This document shows, piece by piece, positions 19,365 to 27,407 of a stretch of DNA of 37,777 bases. Positions within the stretch are counted from its first letter, which is position 1, and each line of letters begins with the position of its first letter. Position numbers and translations under genes: made by a program. The DNA is from an uncultured SAR116 cluster alpha proteobacterium (lineage in GTDB: Bacteria; Pseudomonadota; Alphaproteobacteria; Puniceispirillales; Marisalimonadaceae): positions 1-37,777 of the forward strand of contig CACHEH010000011.1 in NCBI GenBank assembly GCA_902578805.1, in the 5' to 3' direction. Under the pieces are notes generated by a model, which did no database searches, was not told where the DNA came from, and saw nothing but the letters and a program-made list of their open reading frames with translations.

Positions 19365-19394
19365 TTATATGGGTTAAGTTGTTGAATTTACAAG
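19365..19394 (-). promoter_or_regulatory. Heat-shock (sigma-32/RpoH-type) promoter of dnaK
   Basis: On the minus strand the grpE-dnaK gap contains CTTGTAA (19388-19394), a 14-base spacer and CCCATATAA (19365-19373). The known RpoH consensus is CTTGAAA, 13-15 bases, CCCCATNT; this site differs at one -35 base and has the CCCAT core. It would start transcription near 19358, giving a leader of about 57 bases before dnaK. Confidence 0.72.
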
Positions 19395-19415
19395 ATTATA
19401 AATAAAAAATTATTT

Positions 19416-20063
19416 CTAATTATTTTGTTTATCATTTTTTTCCAAGATTTCTTCTTCAGGCTTTTTGGAAATTCCAACCATTGCGGGTCTCACTAACCTA
19501 TCATGTAACAAATATCCCTTTTGAGATACCTCAACAACATATCCAGGATCTTTTTCAGTTGTTGTAACTTCATACATTGCTTGATGAAAGTTGTAATCAA
19601 ACTTTTCACCCAAAGGAGATATTTGTGTTAATTTATGTTTTTCAAAAGTATTTATTATTTCTTTTTCAACTATTTCCAAACCAATAATTAAATTTTTAAT
19701 TGGCTCTGAAAACTCTGATTTGTCCTTTGGTACTGCCACCAATGCACGTTGAAGGTTATCAACTGACGAAACTAAATCTCGTACGAAAGAAATATGACTA
19801 TACTTTTTAGCATCTTCAATTTCTTTAATAGTTCTTTTCCTTAAGTTTTCACCTTCAGCTAAACTTCTTAATAGTTGGTCTTTAAGATCCTGAATTTCTT
19901 TATTCTGGTTTTCAATTATTTCTTCTGCTGAAATATCTTCGATTTTTCCATCATCCATATTTGCAGAAACATCATCGGTTTCTACTTCGGTTTTAACATT
20001 TTCTTCTTCCAAAAATTTTGATTCATTTTTATCTGTGTTTAATGATACCTTTTTTTTAGACAA
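19416..20063 (-). CDS. grpE: Nucleotide exchange factor GrpE
   Basis: A 215-residue protein that releases ADP from DnaK. It has an acidic, disordered N-terminus (about 10-50) and a long coiled-coil helix (about 48-100, EIIENQNKEIQDLKDQLLRS...). The C-terminal beta domain carries the conserved FDYNFHQAMYEV and VVEVSQKGYLLHDRLVRPAMVGISK segments. The start codon is TTG at 20061-20063, supported by GGAG seven bases upstream. It lies 114 bp upstream of dnaK. In many alphaproteobacteria hrcA is next to grpE; here the neighbour is rph, divergent. Confidence 0.96.
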   Translation of the reverse strand: MSKKKVSLNTDKNESKFLEEENVKTEVETDDVSANMDDGKIEDISAEEIIENQNKEIQDLKDQLLRSLAEGENLRKRTIKEIEDAKKYSHISFVRDLVSSVDNLQRALVAVPKDKSEFSEPIKNLIIGLEIVEKEIINTFEKHKLTQISPLGEKFDYNFHQAMYEVTTTEKDPGYVVEVSQKGYLLHDRLVRPAMVGISKKPEEEILEKNDKQNN

Positions 20064-20096
20064 TTTCAGACTCCAGATATATTCTCATTTCAGTAT

Positions 20097-20126
20097 GACA
20101 TAATAAATAATAGGTTGATTTACAAG
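20097..20126 (-). promoter_or_regulatory. Possible heat-shock promoter of grpE
   Basis: On the minus strand CTTGTAAATCAAC (20114-20126) nearly repeats the -35 region of the dnaK promoter (CTTGTAAATTCAAC). At the same 14-base distance the -10 position reads TATTATGTC, which lacks the CCCAT core and looks more sigma-70-like. The shared upstream part is suggestive; the -10 is weak. Confidence 0.35.
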
Positions 20127-20143
20127 AGGTAAAAAATTATAAA
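20115..20143 (+). promoter_or_regulatory. Sigma-70-type promoter of rph-rdgB-hemW
   Basis: TTGATT (20115-20120), a 17-base spacer and TATAAA (20138-20143) form a good housekeeping promoter on the plus strand, 53 bp before rph. It overlaps the candidate grpE promoter on the other strand, so polymerase binding for one may exclude the other. Confidence 0.5.
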
Positions 20144-20196
20144 TTCTAAATACAAATTTTATTTTAATTTGGACTATTGTTTACAGAAATAACTTA

Positions 20197-20934
20197 ATGA
20201 AAAAATCTATGTTTAAAAGACCATCAAATAGAAATTTTGACGAGTTAAGAAATATATCACTTGAAGCAAATATCTCACCTCACGCTGAAGGATCATGTAT
20301 TGCAAAATTTGGAAAGACTCATGTTTTATGCACTGCTTCAGTTGACAGTAAATTACCATTGTGGTTAAAAAATTCAGGAAAAGGTTGGATTACTGCAGAG
20401 TATGGAATGCTGCCTAGATCAACACACACCAGAATGGACAGAGAAGTTACAAAAGGAAAAGCTTCTGGTCGAACACAAGAAATTCAAAGATTAATTGGCA
20501 GATCACTAAGATCAGTTGTTGACTTGAAAAAATTGACAGATTATCAAATAAAAATAGATTGTGATGTAATACAAGCTGATGGCGGGACACGTACAGCTTC
20601 TGTTACTGGTGCTTGGGTAGCATTATATCAAGCAGTTAACTTTTTACTTAAATCAGGTAAAATAATAGAAAACCCTATTAAAGACCAAATCGCAGCAATT
20701 TCGTGTGGTATTTGTGAAAATCAGGAGTTAATTGATCTGGATTATGAAGAAGATTCTTGTGCAGAAACTGATGGAAATTTCGTAATGACTTTTACTAACG
20801 GAATTGTAGAAATTCAAACTACAGCAGAAGAAAAACCATTTAATAAAAATCAATTTTTTAATCTTTTAAATTTAGCTGAATTAGGAACAAGATCTATTTT
20901 TAAAATTCAAAGAAAAGCTTTAAATCTTGAATAA
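20197..20934 (+). CDS. rph: Ribonuclease PH
   Basis: A 245-residue phosphate-dependent 3'-5' exoribonuclease that trims tRNA 3' ends. Conserved segments are [61 protein letters not shown] and the catalytic-region [19 protein letters not shown]. Length matches bacterial RNase PH (about 238-245). The stop lies inside the start region of rdgB. Confidence 0.97.
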   Translation: MKKSMFKRPSNRNFDELRNISLEANISPHAEGSCIAKFGKTHVLCTASVDSKLPLWLKNSGKGWITAEYGMLPRSTHTRMDREVTKGKASGRTQEIQRLIGRSLRSVVDLKKLTDYQIKIDCDVIQADGGTRTASVTGAWVALYQAVNFLLKSGKIIENPIKDQIAAISCGICENQELIDLDYEEDSCAETDGNFVMTFTNGIVEIQTTAEEKPFNKNQFFNLLNLAELGTRSIFKIQRKALNLE

Positions 20935-21556
20935 ACTTATGAGAAGTAAAGCTTATAATCAAAAAAAAATCGTCATTGCCAGTCACAATAAAGGTAAAAT
21001 TACAGAAATTAAGGATTTATTAAAACCCCTAAAAATTGAAATATTATCAACAGATAATTTTAATTTGAAAGAACCAGTTGAGAATGGTTCATCATTCGAG
21101 GAAAACGCTCTAATAAAATCTTCTTATGTGTCAAAATTAACTGGAATTCCAAGTTTGTCGGATGATAGTGGTATTTGTTTTTCTGATCTCAATAATGAAC
21201 CAGGTATCTACTCCGCACGATGGGCAGGCAAAGCTAAAAATTTTAACCTGGCAATGATTAAAATCAATGATTCAATTCGTAAAATAAAAAAACCAAGTTA
21301 TGATTGTTTTTTTGTTTGCGCCCTTTCACTTTGTTGGCCTGATGGCAGTAACGTAACTGTTTCTGGAAAAATTGACGGCAAATTTACTTGGCCACCTAGA
21401 GGTGATTATGGTTTTGGATATGATCCGATTTTTAAACCTATGGAGTATGACGATACCTTTGCTGAAATGGATCCAAAATTAAAACATAGTATTAGTCACA
21501 GGGCTATAGCTTTTAAAAAATTAATAAATTTATGTTTTCCTAGTTTAAAACATTGA
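20927..21556 (+). CDS. rdgB: RdgB/HAM1-type non-canonical purine NTP pyrophosphatase (dITP/XTP)
   Basis: A house-cleaning enzyme that hydrolyses dITP, ITP and XTP to monophosphates, keeping deaminated purines out of DNA and RNA. Motifs are [10 protein letters not shown] at 19-28, LSDDSGICF at 77-85, GIYSARWAG, the [10 protein letters not shown]-like segment and [10 protein letters not shown] near the end. The longest reading starts at TTG 20927, overlapping rph by 8 bp; an ATG four codons later (20939) is an equally plausible start. Both lack a clear ribosome binding site, so coupling to rph translation is likely. Confidence 0.95.
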   Translation: MNKLMRSKAYNQKKIVIASHNKGKITEIKDLLKPLKIEILSTDNFNLKEPVENGSSFEENALIKSSYVSKLTGIPSLSDDSGICFSDLNNEPGIYSARWAGKAKNFNLAMIKINDSIRKIKKPSYDCFFVCALSLCWPDGSNVTVSGKIDGKFTWPPRGDYGFGYDPIFKPMEYDDTFAEMDPKLKHSISHRAIAFKKLINLCFPSLKH

Positions 21557-22722
21557 AATATATTAATGAAAATCCATTAAGCCTTTATATTCACTGGCCA
21601 TACTGTGAAACAAAATGTCCCTATTGTGATTTTAATTCTCATGTAAACGAACATGTAGAAATAAATCATTGGATTAAATCATTTAATAATCAATTACATA
21701 CTATGAGAAAAGAATTTATTGACAAAAATATTAAATTTAAAAATCTGAATGCAATTTTTTTTGGTGGAGGAACTCCTTCGTTAATGCCTTTAGAAATAGT
21801 AGAAGATATTATAAACATCTCTAATCAAATTTTTGGGTTCGAAAAAAATATTGAAATAACTCTAGAGGCTAATCCAAGTTCATATGACCGAGAAAAATTT
21901 ATTGAACTAAAAAAGTTAGGCATTAATAGGTTATCAATTGGTGTGCAATCTCTAAATAATCAATATTTAAAATTTTTAGGCCGATTGCACAATATTAGTG
22001 ATATAGATAATGCATTAAAGGATGCTCTCGAAATTTTTGATAATATTTCTGTAGATTTGATTTATGCTTTTCATGGCCAAAAGTTAGTTAATTGGACAAA
22101 TGAACTTGTATCTTTTCTAACTAATTATAATTTACAACATCTCTCTCTTTATCAACTGACAATTGAGGAAGGTACTAAATTTTTCAAAGATTACAAAAAT
22201 GGTTTAGTTAAAGTAATTGATAACGATTTAGCTGCTGAATTTTATGATATCTCAAACAATATAATAAGTGATTTTAAATTTATGAGATATGAAGTTTCTA
22301 ACTATGCGAAAAAAGGTTTCCAATGCATACATAATTTAAATTATTGGAATTCTGAAAATTGGATTGGTATAGGACCAGGTGCATATGGTAGAATATGGGC
22401 TCCGAATAAAATTAGTCGAATTGAATATTCTAATTATAAAAACCCAAAAACTTGGTTATCTAAAAATTTCTACCATACAGAATTTGAAAAAATCACTAGA
22501 TTTAACAATTATGAGTCCGATATAGACACTTTGACAATGGGGCTAAGGTTATATGATGGTATGCATATTTCCAAACTAGAAAATAAATCAATTATTAATT
22601 TTAATGCTCTTAAAATATTACAAAACCATAATATAGTATCATTTAGAAATAATACTTTAAAAGTAAATAAAAATCATATGATAAAATTGAATAGTATAAT
22701 AAAGTTTTTAATTAATACATAG
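21553..22722 (+). CDS. hemW: HemW, radical SAM heme chaperone
   Basis: A 389-residue radical SAM protein. The [4Fe-4S] motif is CETKCPYC (Cys18, Cys22, Cys25), the CX3CX2C spacing of the HemW/HemN family. FFGGGTPSLM, the SIGVQSLN segment and a HemN_C-type C-terminal domain follow. HemW proteins bind heme and were often mis-annotated as coproporphyrinogen III oxidase; the CX3CX2C without the extra HemN cysteine favours HemW. It begins at TTG, overlapping the rdgB stop as TTGA. It converges on the LpoA-like gene with an 11-bp overlap of coding ends. Confidence 0.94.
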   Translation: MKYINENPLSLYIHWPYCETKCPYCDFNSHVNEHVEINHWIKSFNNQLHTMRKEFIDKNIKFKNLNAIFFGGGTPSLMPLEIVEDIINISNQIFGFEKNIEITLEANPSSYDREKFIELKKLGINRLSIGVQSLNNQYLKFLGRLHNISDIDNALKDALEIFDNISVDLIYAFHGQKLVNWTNELVSFLTNYNLQHLSLYQLTIEEGTKFFKDYKNGLVKVIDNDLAAEFYDISNNIISDFKFMRYEVSNYAKKGFQCIHNLNYWNSENWIGIGPGAYGRIWAPNKISRIEYSNYKNPKTWLSKNFYHTEFEKITRFNNYESDIDTLTMGLRLYDGMHISKLENKSIINFNALKILQNHNIVSFRNNTLKVNKNHMIKLNSIIKFLINT

Positions 22723-24181
22723 ATTTGCTGCATTTTCCAATATTGGTTAGTTTGTCAAGATCCTCTATTTGCATAACTTGAATAGGCTTTTCAACACTTC
22801 CATTAGCCTTAAAAATTAGTCCTGTGACTGGACCAGTTACATTATTTAAGCTCGCTTGAGTATTCTGAAAATTTTTCAAAAAATTTATGGCTATGATACC
22901 TGTGTCAAATCCAGCATTCGCAAAATAATTAATATTATCCACCCAAGTGCTCTTCCAAAGAAATTTATATTCACTTTTGTTTTTACTTGATATCATAGGA
23001 AACCATGATTTTTCTAATGATGGTTCATTTTTAATTTCATTATTATTAAATTTTTCCGTACCTAGAATTCTTACTTGTTTTGAGTCAACATTGAAGTAAG
23101 CTAGTAGAGGTGCTATTTCCAATACAAATTCTTTTCTTCCTCCAATAAAAATTGTATCAAATTTATTGTGAGTATCTTGAGTTTCTGAATATTCTAGAAA
23201 ACGACTAAGTCTTGAATAAAGATCCGTTTTGTTATTCAAGTTATTATTTGAAAGATAAATTTCCTCATAATAATTTTTCTTATTAACAGATATTAATTCT
23301 TTTGATCGGTTAGTGATAATTTTCCCATATAAATTATCTGGGGCAATGACGCCAAATTTTTTATAACCAAAAACTAGTGCGCAGGAGATTACACTATCAA
23401 CTTGTTCTTCAGGGGAAAAACCTAGAGACCATACATTATTTTCTACCATTGCTATATCATTTGAGAATGTAAATATTGGTAGTTGGTATTTCTTTGCAAA
23501 AGGTTTAATTTTAAGCAGAATTTCTCTTGTAAATGGCCCAATAACAAATTTAGGTTCCAGCTTTTCAAATAAACTTAATATATTTTTTGTATCAAAAGGA
23601 GTTCCTGTATCAAAATAAATTATTTTAATACCATCGTAACCAAAGTTTAAAATGCTTAGGTCAAGAGCCTTTCTGATTTTGTTTCCAAAATTTGAATACT
23701 TGCCTGACAATGGTAGGAACGCTATTATATTTTGAGATTTTGAATCCTCGATTGTTTCAAAAAAATAACTATCTACTTCTATCGTGTTATTATTATATTC
23801 TAATTGAAGTTCTGAACTGTTGGAACTTAAATTTTTTTTTAGCATTTTTAGAACAGCTGATAAAGCTTTTTTAGTCTTTTTTTGATCTATACTATTATTG
23901 ATGTTTCTTCCCTGAAGCAGCCTTTCATTTCTAAACTCAAAAACAACATTCTCATTTTTTAAATTTTTTGAAAAATTTTCCTTATTAGATGTTACATCTT
24001 TTTTAATTATTTTGTACGTTTGTAATTTTTTATTATTTGATTTTTCATTATTTATACTCTGTACGTCAATAATTTTATTATTTTCAACGACTATTTTTTT
24101 ATTTTCTTTTTGACAAGCGCTTATCATTAAAAATATACAAAGAAAAATAATAATATTTTGTTTAATATTACGAAAAAGCAT
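22712..24181 (-). CDS. LpoA/LppC-like penicillin-binding protein activator (lipoprotein)
   Basis: A 489-residue lipoprotein with hydrophobic residues 9-20 and lipobox ISAC (Cys23). A low-complexity Asn/Lys region covers about 25-105. A periplasmic-binding-protein type I fold (Peripla_BP_6/LppC) covers about 150-470, starting IIAFLPLSGKYSNFGNKIRKALDLS and containing KFVIGPFTREILLKI. In gammaproteobacteria the LpoA C-domain of this fold activates PBP1A from the outer membrane. In alphaproteobacteria the same family sits divergent from rsmI, as here, and the partner is not well established. It lacks the N-terminal TPR-like half of E. coli LpoA. Confidence 0.88.
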   Translation of the reverse strand: MLFRNIKQNIIIFLCIFLMISACQKENKKIVVENNKIIDVQSINNEKSNNKKLQTYKIIKKDVTSNKENFSKNLKNENVVFEFRNERLLQGRNINNSIDQKKTKKALSAVLKMLKKNLSSNSSELQLEYNNNTIEVDSYFFETIEDSKSQNIIAFLPLSGKYSNFGNKIRKALDLSILNFGYDGIKIIYFDTGTPFDTKNILSLFEKLEPKFVIGPFTREILLKIKPFAKKYQLPIFTFSNDIAMVENNVWSLGFSPEEQVDSVISCALVFGYKKFGVIAPDNLYGKIITNRSKELISVNKKNYYEEIYLSNNNLNNKTDLYSRLSRFLEYSETQDTHNKFDTIFIGGRKEFVLEIAPLLAYFNVDSKQVRILGTEKFNNNEIKNEPSLEKSWFPMISSKNKSEYKFLWKSTWVDNINYFANAGFDTGIIAINFLKNFQNTQASLNNVTGPVTGLIFKANGSVEKPIQVMQIEDLDKLTNIGKCSKSMY

Positions 24182-24223
24182 GTCAACTCACTAAAGAAAA
24201 AAAATAAATCTTAAGGTAGTCTA

Positions 24224-25123
24224 TTGGAAAAGTTAAGTAAAGAGGATCTGAAATATCACAAACAAAGTGATAAACAAGAAGTTAAAGGATGTTTGCACAT
24301 TATAGCTACACCAATTGGTAATTACGAAGATATTACATTAAGAGCTATCAAATTGTTAGAAACTGTAGATTTTTTACTTTGTGAGGATACTAGAAAAACT
24401 AAGAGACTATTAGTTCACCTTAATATTGTTCGCAAAAATCTCATTTCATATAATGATGTTAATGCATCAAGTAAAAGACCATTTATTATTCAAAAGCTTC
24501 TGACAAAGCATAATGTTGGTATTGTATGTGATGCGGGAACACCATTAATATCTGATCCAGGCTATAAGCTTGTACAGGAATGTTATTTTCATAAAATTAA
24601 AATTACACATGCGCCAGGTCCTTCTTCTTTAATAAATGGATTAATATTATCAGGTCTTCCAACAGACCAATTTTATTTTGGTGGGTTTGTTTCTTCAAAA
24701 AAAAATTTAAAGAAGAAACAATTTTTACTCACTGAGGGTAATAAAATGACAGGTGTCTGGTTTGATACGTGTTTAAGATTAAAAAATACTTGCGAAATAA
24801 TGCTTAATATTTTTGGAAATAGAAAAATATCTATAGCGAGAGAACTTACAAAAATTCATGAAGAGATTATATTGAGTGACTTAAAAAATATAAATTTAAT
24901 TATAGAAAAAAGAGAGGAAAATAACAATCCTTTAAAAGGAGAAGTAGTCCTGATTATAGAGGGCTCCAACAAAACAAATCAAGTAGACTTTAAAGCATTA
25001 TCTTTTAGTATTAAAAACAAACTCAAAACTTTATCTCTCAGAGATACAGTAAAAGAAATTGTAATTGAAACAAAATTACCAAGAAAACTAGTTTACAGTG
25101 AAGCGATGAAAATAAAAAAATAA
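24224..25123 (+). CDS. rsmI: 16S rRNA (cytidine-1402-2'-O)-methyltransferase
   Basis: A 299-residue tetrapyrrole-methylase-fold enzyme that 2'-O-methylates C1402 of 16S rRNA in the decoding centre. Motifs are LHIIATPIGNYEDITLRA at 24-41, LCEDTRKTKRLL at 52-63, CDAGTPLISDPG at 102-113 and the GPSS loop. It starts at TTG 24224 with AAGG seven bases upstream; no earlier ATG is in frame. It is divergent from the LpoA-like gene with a 42-bp gap. Confidence 0.96.
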   Translation: MEKLSKEDLKYHKQSDKQEVKGCLHIIATPIGNYEDITLRAIKLLETVDFLLCEDTRKTKRLLVHLNIVRKNLISYNDVNASSKRPFIIQKLLTKHNVGIVCDAGTPLISDPGYKLVQECYFHKIKITHAPGPSSLINGLILSGLPTDQFYFGGFVSSKKNLKKKQFLLTEGNKMTGVWFDTCLRLKNTCEIMLNIFGNRKISIARELTKIHEEIILSDLKNINLIIEKREENNNPLKGEVVLIIEGSNKTNQVDFKALSFSIKNKLKTLSLRDTVKEIVIETKLPRKLVYSEAMKIKK

Positions 25124-25127
25124 GATT

Positions 25128-25162
25128 TGATAGTAAAATTAACTATTACTTTTTCTTTTTTT
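25128..25162 (+). terminator. Weak candidate terminator after rsmI
   Basis: TGATAGT (25128-25134) pairs with ACTATTA (25142-25148), including one G-U, around a 7-base loop, and a T-rich run follows (25150-25162). The stem is AT-rich, so termination would be partial at best. Confidence 0.35.
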
Positions 25163-25194
25163 AATTTAATCTTTTTTACATAGAAAGGAATTTC

Positions 25195-25773
25195 ATGGTG
25201 AAAAATTTATTATATATTTCAATAATGGCTTTATTCCTGCAGTCTTGCGGGCCATTCATTGGAACTGTAGGAATGGTCTCTCTAGGAGCAGCATCGAAAG
25301 AAAAAGGATTAGGTACAACAATTAACGATAATTTAATAAAAACTAAAATTTCTAACCTAATTTTTAAGTATGATAAGGAATTAATAGCTAATACAAAAAT
25401 TTTTGTTAACAATGGTTCAGTATTGTTTACTGGTAAGGTGAAAAACCCTAATGATAAAATTGAATTTACTAAATTGGCTTGGACTATTAGAGGCGTTAGA
25501 GAAGTTAACAATGAGATACAAATTACTGATACTTCTTCAATTAAAAATATTGCGCGAGATCTTGCTTCAATGGGTGAAATAAGAGCGCGTATAATGTCAG
25601 ACAAGTCAATTAATAGTATTAATTACTCAATAGATGTTGTTAATGACAAAGTATATATCAGTGGGGTCGCTTCTAATGAAACTGAATTGAATCTTGTAAA
25701 GAACCATGCTTCTAGTGCTAGATTTGTAAAAGAAGTTTATAGCTACATAATATTAAACAAAGATACAAGATGA
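25195..25773 (+). CDS. dolP: DolP/YraP-like lipoprotein with two BON domains
   Basis: A 192-residue lipoprotein with a short signal and lipobox LQSC (Cys18). Two BON domains cover about 44-110 (INDNLIKTKI ... VLFTGKVKN ... VREVNNEIQI) and 126-186 (IRARIMSDKSI ... VYISGVASN ... VKEVYSYI). E. coli DolP has the same build and size (191 residues), sits in the outer membrane, binds anionic lipid and supports envelope integrity. AAAGGA before the ATG supports the start. The neighbourhood lpoA-like/rsmI/dolP echoes the E. coli rsmI-lpoA-yraN-diaA-dolP cluster, with yraN and diaA absent. The stop overlaps gshB as ATGA. Confidence 0.85.
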   Translation: MVKNLLYISIMALFLQSCGPFIGTVGMVSLGAASKEKGLGTTINDNLIKTKISNLIFKYDKELIANTKIFVNNGSVLFTGKVKNPNDKIEFTKLAWTIRGVREVNNEIQITDTSSIKNIARDLASMGEIRARIMSDKSINSINYSIDVVNDKVYISGVASNETELNLVKNHASSARFVKEVYSYIILNKDTR

Positions 25774-26723
25774 GTGATTATTTAAATATTGCATTCCTTA
25801 TGGATCCACTTGAGAAACTTGACCTTAAAGGAGATACAACTTTTGCCCTAGCACTTGAAGCTCAAAACCGCAAACATAAAATAAGTTTTTTTAAACCTGA
25901 AGACTTAATACTTAAATCTAATGATGTTTATGCGAACATTTGTGAACTTGAATTGTATTCAATAAATAATAAAAATGAGTTCAAATATCATGATTCAGTT
26001 ATTAAGCCATTGAAAGATTATGACGTGGTAATGATGAGGCAAGATCCTCCCTTTGATATGGCTTACATCACCGCGACTCATATACTTGAAAAACTTCCAT
26101 TATCAACATTGGTTGTTAACAATCCATCAGAAGTAAGAAACTCACCTGAAAAAATATTTGTAACTAATTTTCCTCATTTAATGCCTAAAACTATAATAAC
26201 CAGAAACTCTAAAGTTATTGAAAATTTTAGAAATGATTATAATGACATTATCATAAAACCACTTTATGGAAATGGTGGACAAGGTATATTTCATATTCTT
26301 CCAGAAGATGAAAATTTTAATTCAATTTTAGAAATGTTTTTTAGTAAAAGTAAAGAACCTTTGATGATACAAGAATATCTCAGAGATGTTCGTGAAGGTG
26401 ATAAAAGAATTATTTTATTAAATGGTGAACCCGTAGGGGCAATTAATAGAATACCAAAAAAAGGAGAAAGTAGATCAAACATGCATGTAGGAGGAAAACC
26501 AGAAAAGACACAATTAACAACAAGAGATAAATTTATTTGTAGTGAGATTTCGGACTCACTTAAGAAAAAAGGTCTTTATTTAGTAGGAATTGACGTAATT
26601 GGAGACTATATGACTGAAATCAATGTAACTTCACCAACTGGAATTAGAGAAATTAGAGATCTTCAATCTATCGCCATTGAGGAAATGTTCTGGGACTTTA
26701 TTGAAAATAAAATAGTATATTAG
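25770..26723 (+). CDS. gshB: Glutathione synthetase
   Basis: A 317-residue ATP-grasp ligase that joins gamma-glutamylcysteine and glycine. It shows the GSH-S N-domain (FLMDPLEKLDLKGDTTFALALEA; MMRQDPPFDMAYITATHILE) and ATP-grasp elements (IIIKPLYGNGGQGI, EGDKRIILLNGEPVGAINR). The C-terminal VGIDVIGDYMTEINVTSPTG is also typical. Length is normal. Its ATG overlaps the dolP-like stop, so the two are probably translated together. It ends 3 bp short of the convergent HIT gene. Confidence 0.97.
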   Translation: MSDYLNIAFLMDPLEKLDLKGDTTFALALEAQNRKHKISFFKPEDLILKSNDVYANICELELYSINNKNEFKYHDSVIKPLKDYDVVMMRQDPPFDMAYITATHILEKLPLSTLVVNNPSEVRNSPEKIFVTNFPHLMPKTIITRNSKVIENFRNDYNDIIIKPLYGNGGQGIFHILPEDENFNSILEMFFSKSKEPLMIQEYLRDVREGDKRIILLNGEPVGAINRIPKKGESRSNMHVGGKPEKTQLTTRDKFICSEISDSLKKKGLYLVGIDVIGDYMTEINVTSPTGIREIRDLQSIAIEEMFWDFIENKIVY

Positions 26724-26726
26724 ACT

Positions 26727-27089
26727 TTAATTTATCATTCTTCCTAGGTTCTTTCCACCTAGAATGTGAATATGAAAATGAGGTACATCTTGATTTCCAT
26801 GATCTCCAGAATTTGTAATAAGTCTAAAACCTTTACCATGAATATTTTCTTTTAAAATAACATCATTTACCAATCTCCAAAAAAGTTCTACTTCTCTACT
26901 ATCAGCATTATTCGTAAAGTCATAAAAACTCACATAAGCATTTTTTGGAATAACTAATACATGTATGGGGGCTTGAGGGTTTATGTCAGAAAACGCTAAA
27001 GCAGAATCATTTTCTAATATTTTATTGCATGGAATTTCTGACCTTAATATTTTAGCGAAGACATTGTTTTTGTCATACTTACTTTTCAT
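26727..27089 (-). CDS. HIT family protein (HINT-type nucleotide hydrolase/transferase)
   Basis: A 120-residue protein with the histidine-triad signature HFHIHILGG (His104, His106, His108), plus VFAKILRSEIP and the LAFSDINPQAPIHVLVIPK segment of HINT proteins. HINT enzymes hydrolyse AMP-lysine or other nucleoside phosphoramidates in the cytoplasm. The ATG overlaps the hisE stop by 4 bp and has AGAGG six bases upstream. A HIT gene directly after hisE is common in alphaproteobacteria. Confidence 0.94.
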   Translation of the reverse strand: MKSKYDKNNVFAKILRSEIPCNKILENDSALAFSDINPQAPIHVLVIPKNAYVSFYDFTNNADSREVELFWRLVNDVILKENIHGKGFRLITNSGDHGNQDVPHFHIHILGGKNLGRMIN

Positions 27090-27406
27090 TTCAAACCTCT
27101 ATTTTTTTTTTCTTCAAAACCAGATTTAAATTTTCTATTACGTAGTTCATTCCATATTTCTTCAGGTTTAATGCCAGTAGAAACCCAGATAACTAACATA
27201 TGATAAATTAAATCTGTAGATTCTTTGATTATACCTTCCTTATTTAATTTTATAAAATCTATAATTAATTCTGACGATTCTTCACCAATTTTCTTAGCCA
27301 AAAACTCTGGGTTTTTAATTAAATGAGATGTATATGACACGTTCTCGTTTGTTTTTTTTCTTTCTTCCAATACTTGAAATAATTCTTTAATAATAAGTTC
27401 ATTCAT
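27086..27406 (-). CDS. hisE: Phosphoribosyl-ATP pyrophosphatase
   Basis: About 106 residues: an all-helical MazG-like enzyme for the second step of histidine synthesis (PRATP to PRAMP). Conserved are YTSHLIKNPEFLAKKIGEESSELIIDF (metal-binding EExxE helix) and STDLIYHMLVIW. I chose the ATG at 27404-27406, which starts just after the hisF stop and gives the usual N-terminus. A GTG at 27418 four codons earlier would overlap hisF by 11 bp and cannot be excluded. HisI, which does the next step, is not in the window. Confidence 0.94.
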   Translation of the reverse strand: MNELIIKELFQVLEERKKTNENVSYTSHLIKNPEFLAKKIGEESSELIIDFIKLNKEGIIKESTDLIYHMLVIWVSTGIKPEEIWNELRNRKFKSGFEEKKNRGLK

Positions 27407-27407
27407 T

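Noticed and set aside
22934-22942. TTATCCACC in the LpoA-like gene as a DnaA box
   Set aside because: One mismatch, within coding sequence, no neighbouring boxes.
26744-26762. CTAGGT/ACCTAG hairpin near the gshB/HIT convergence as a terminator
   Set aside because: It lies within the HIT coding region and neither strand has a T-run after the stem.
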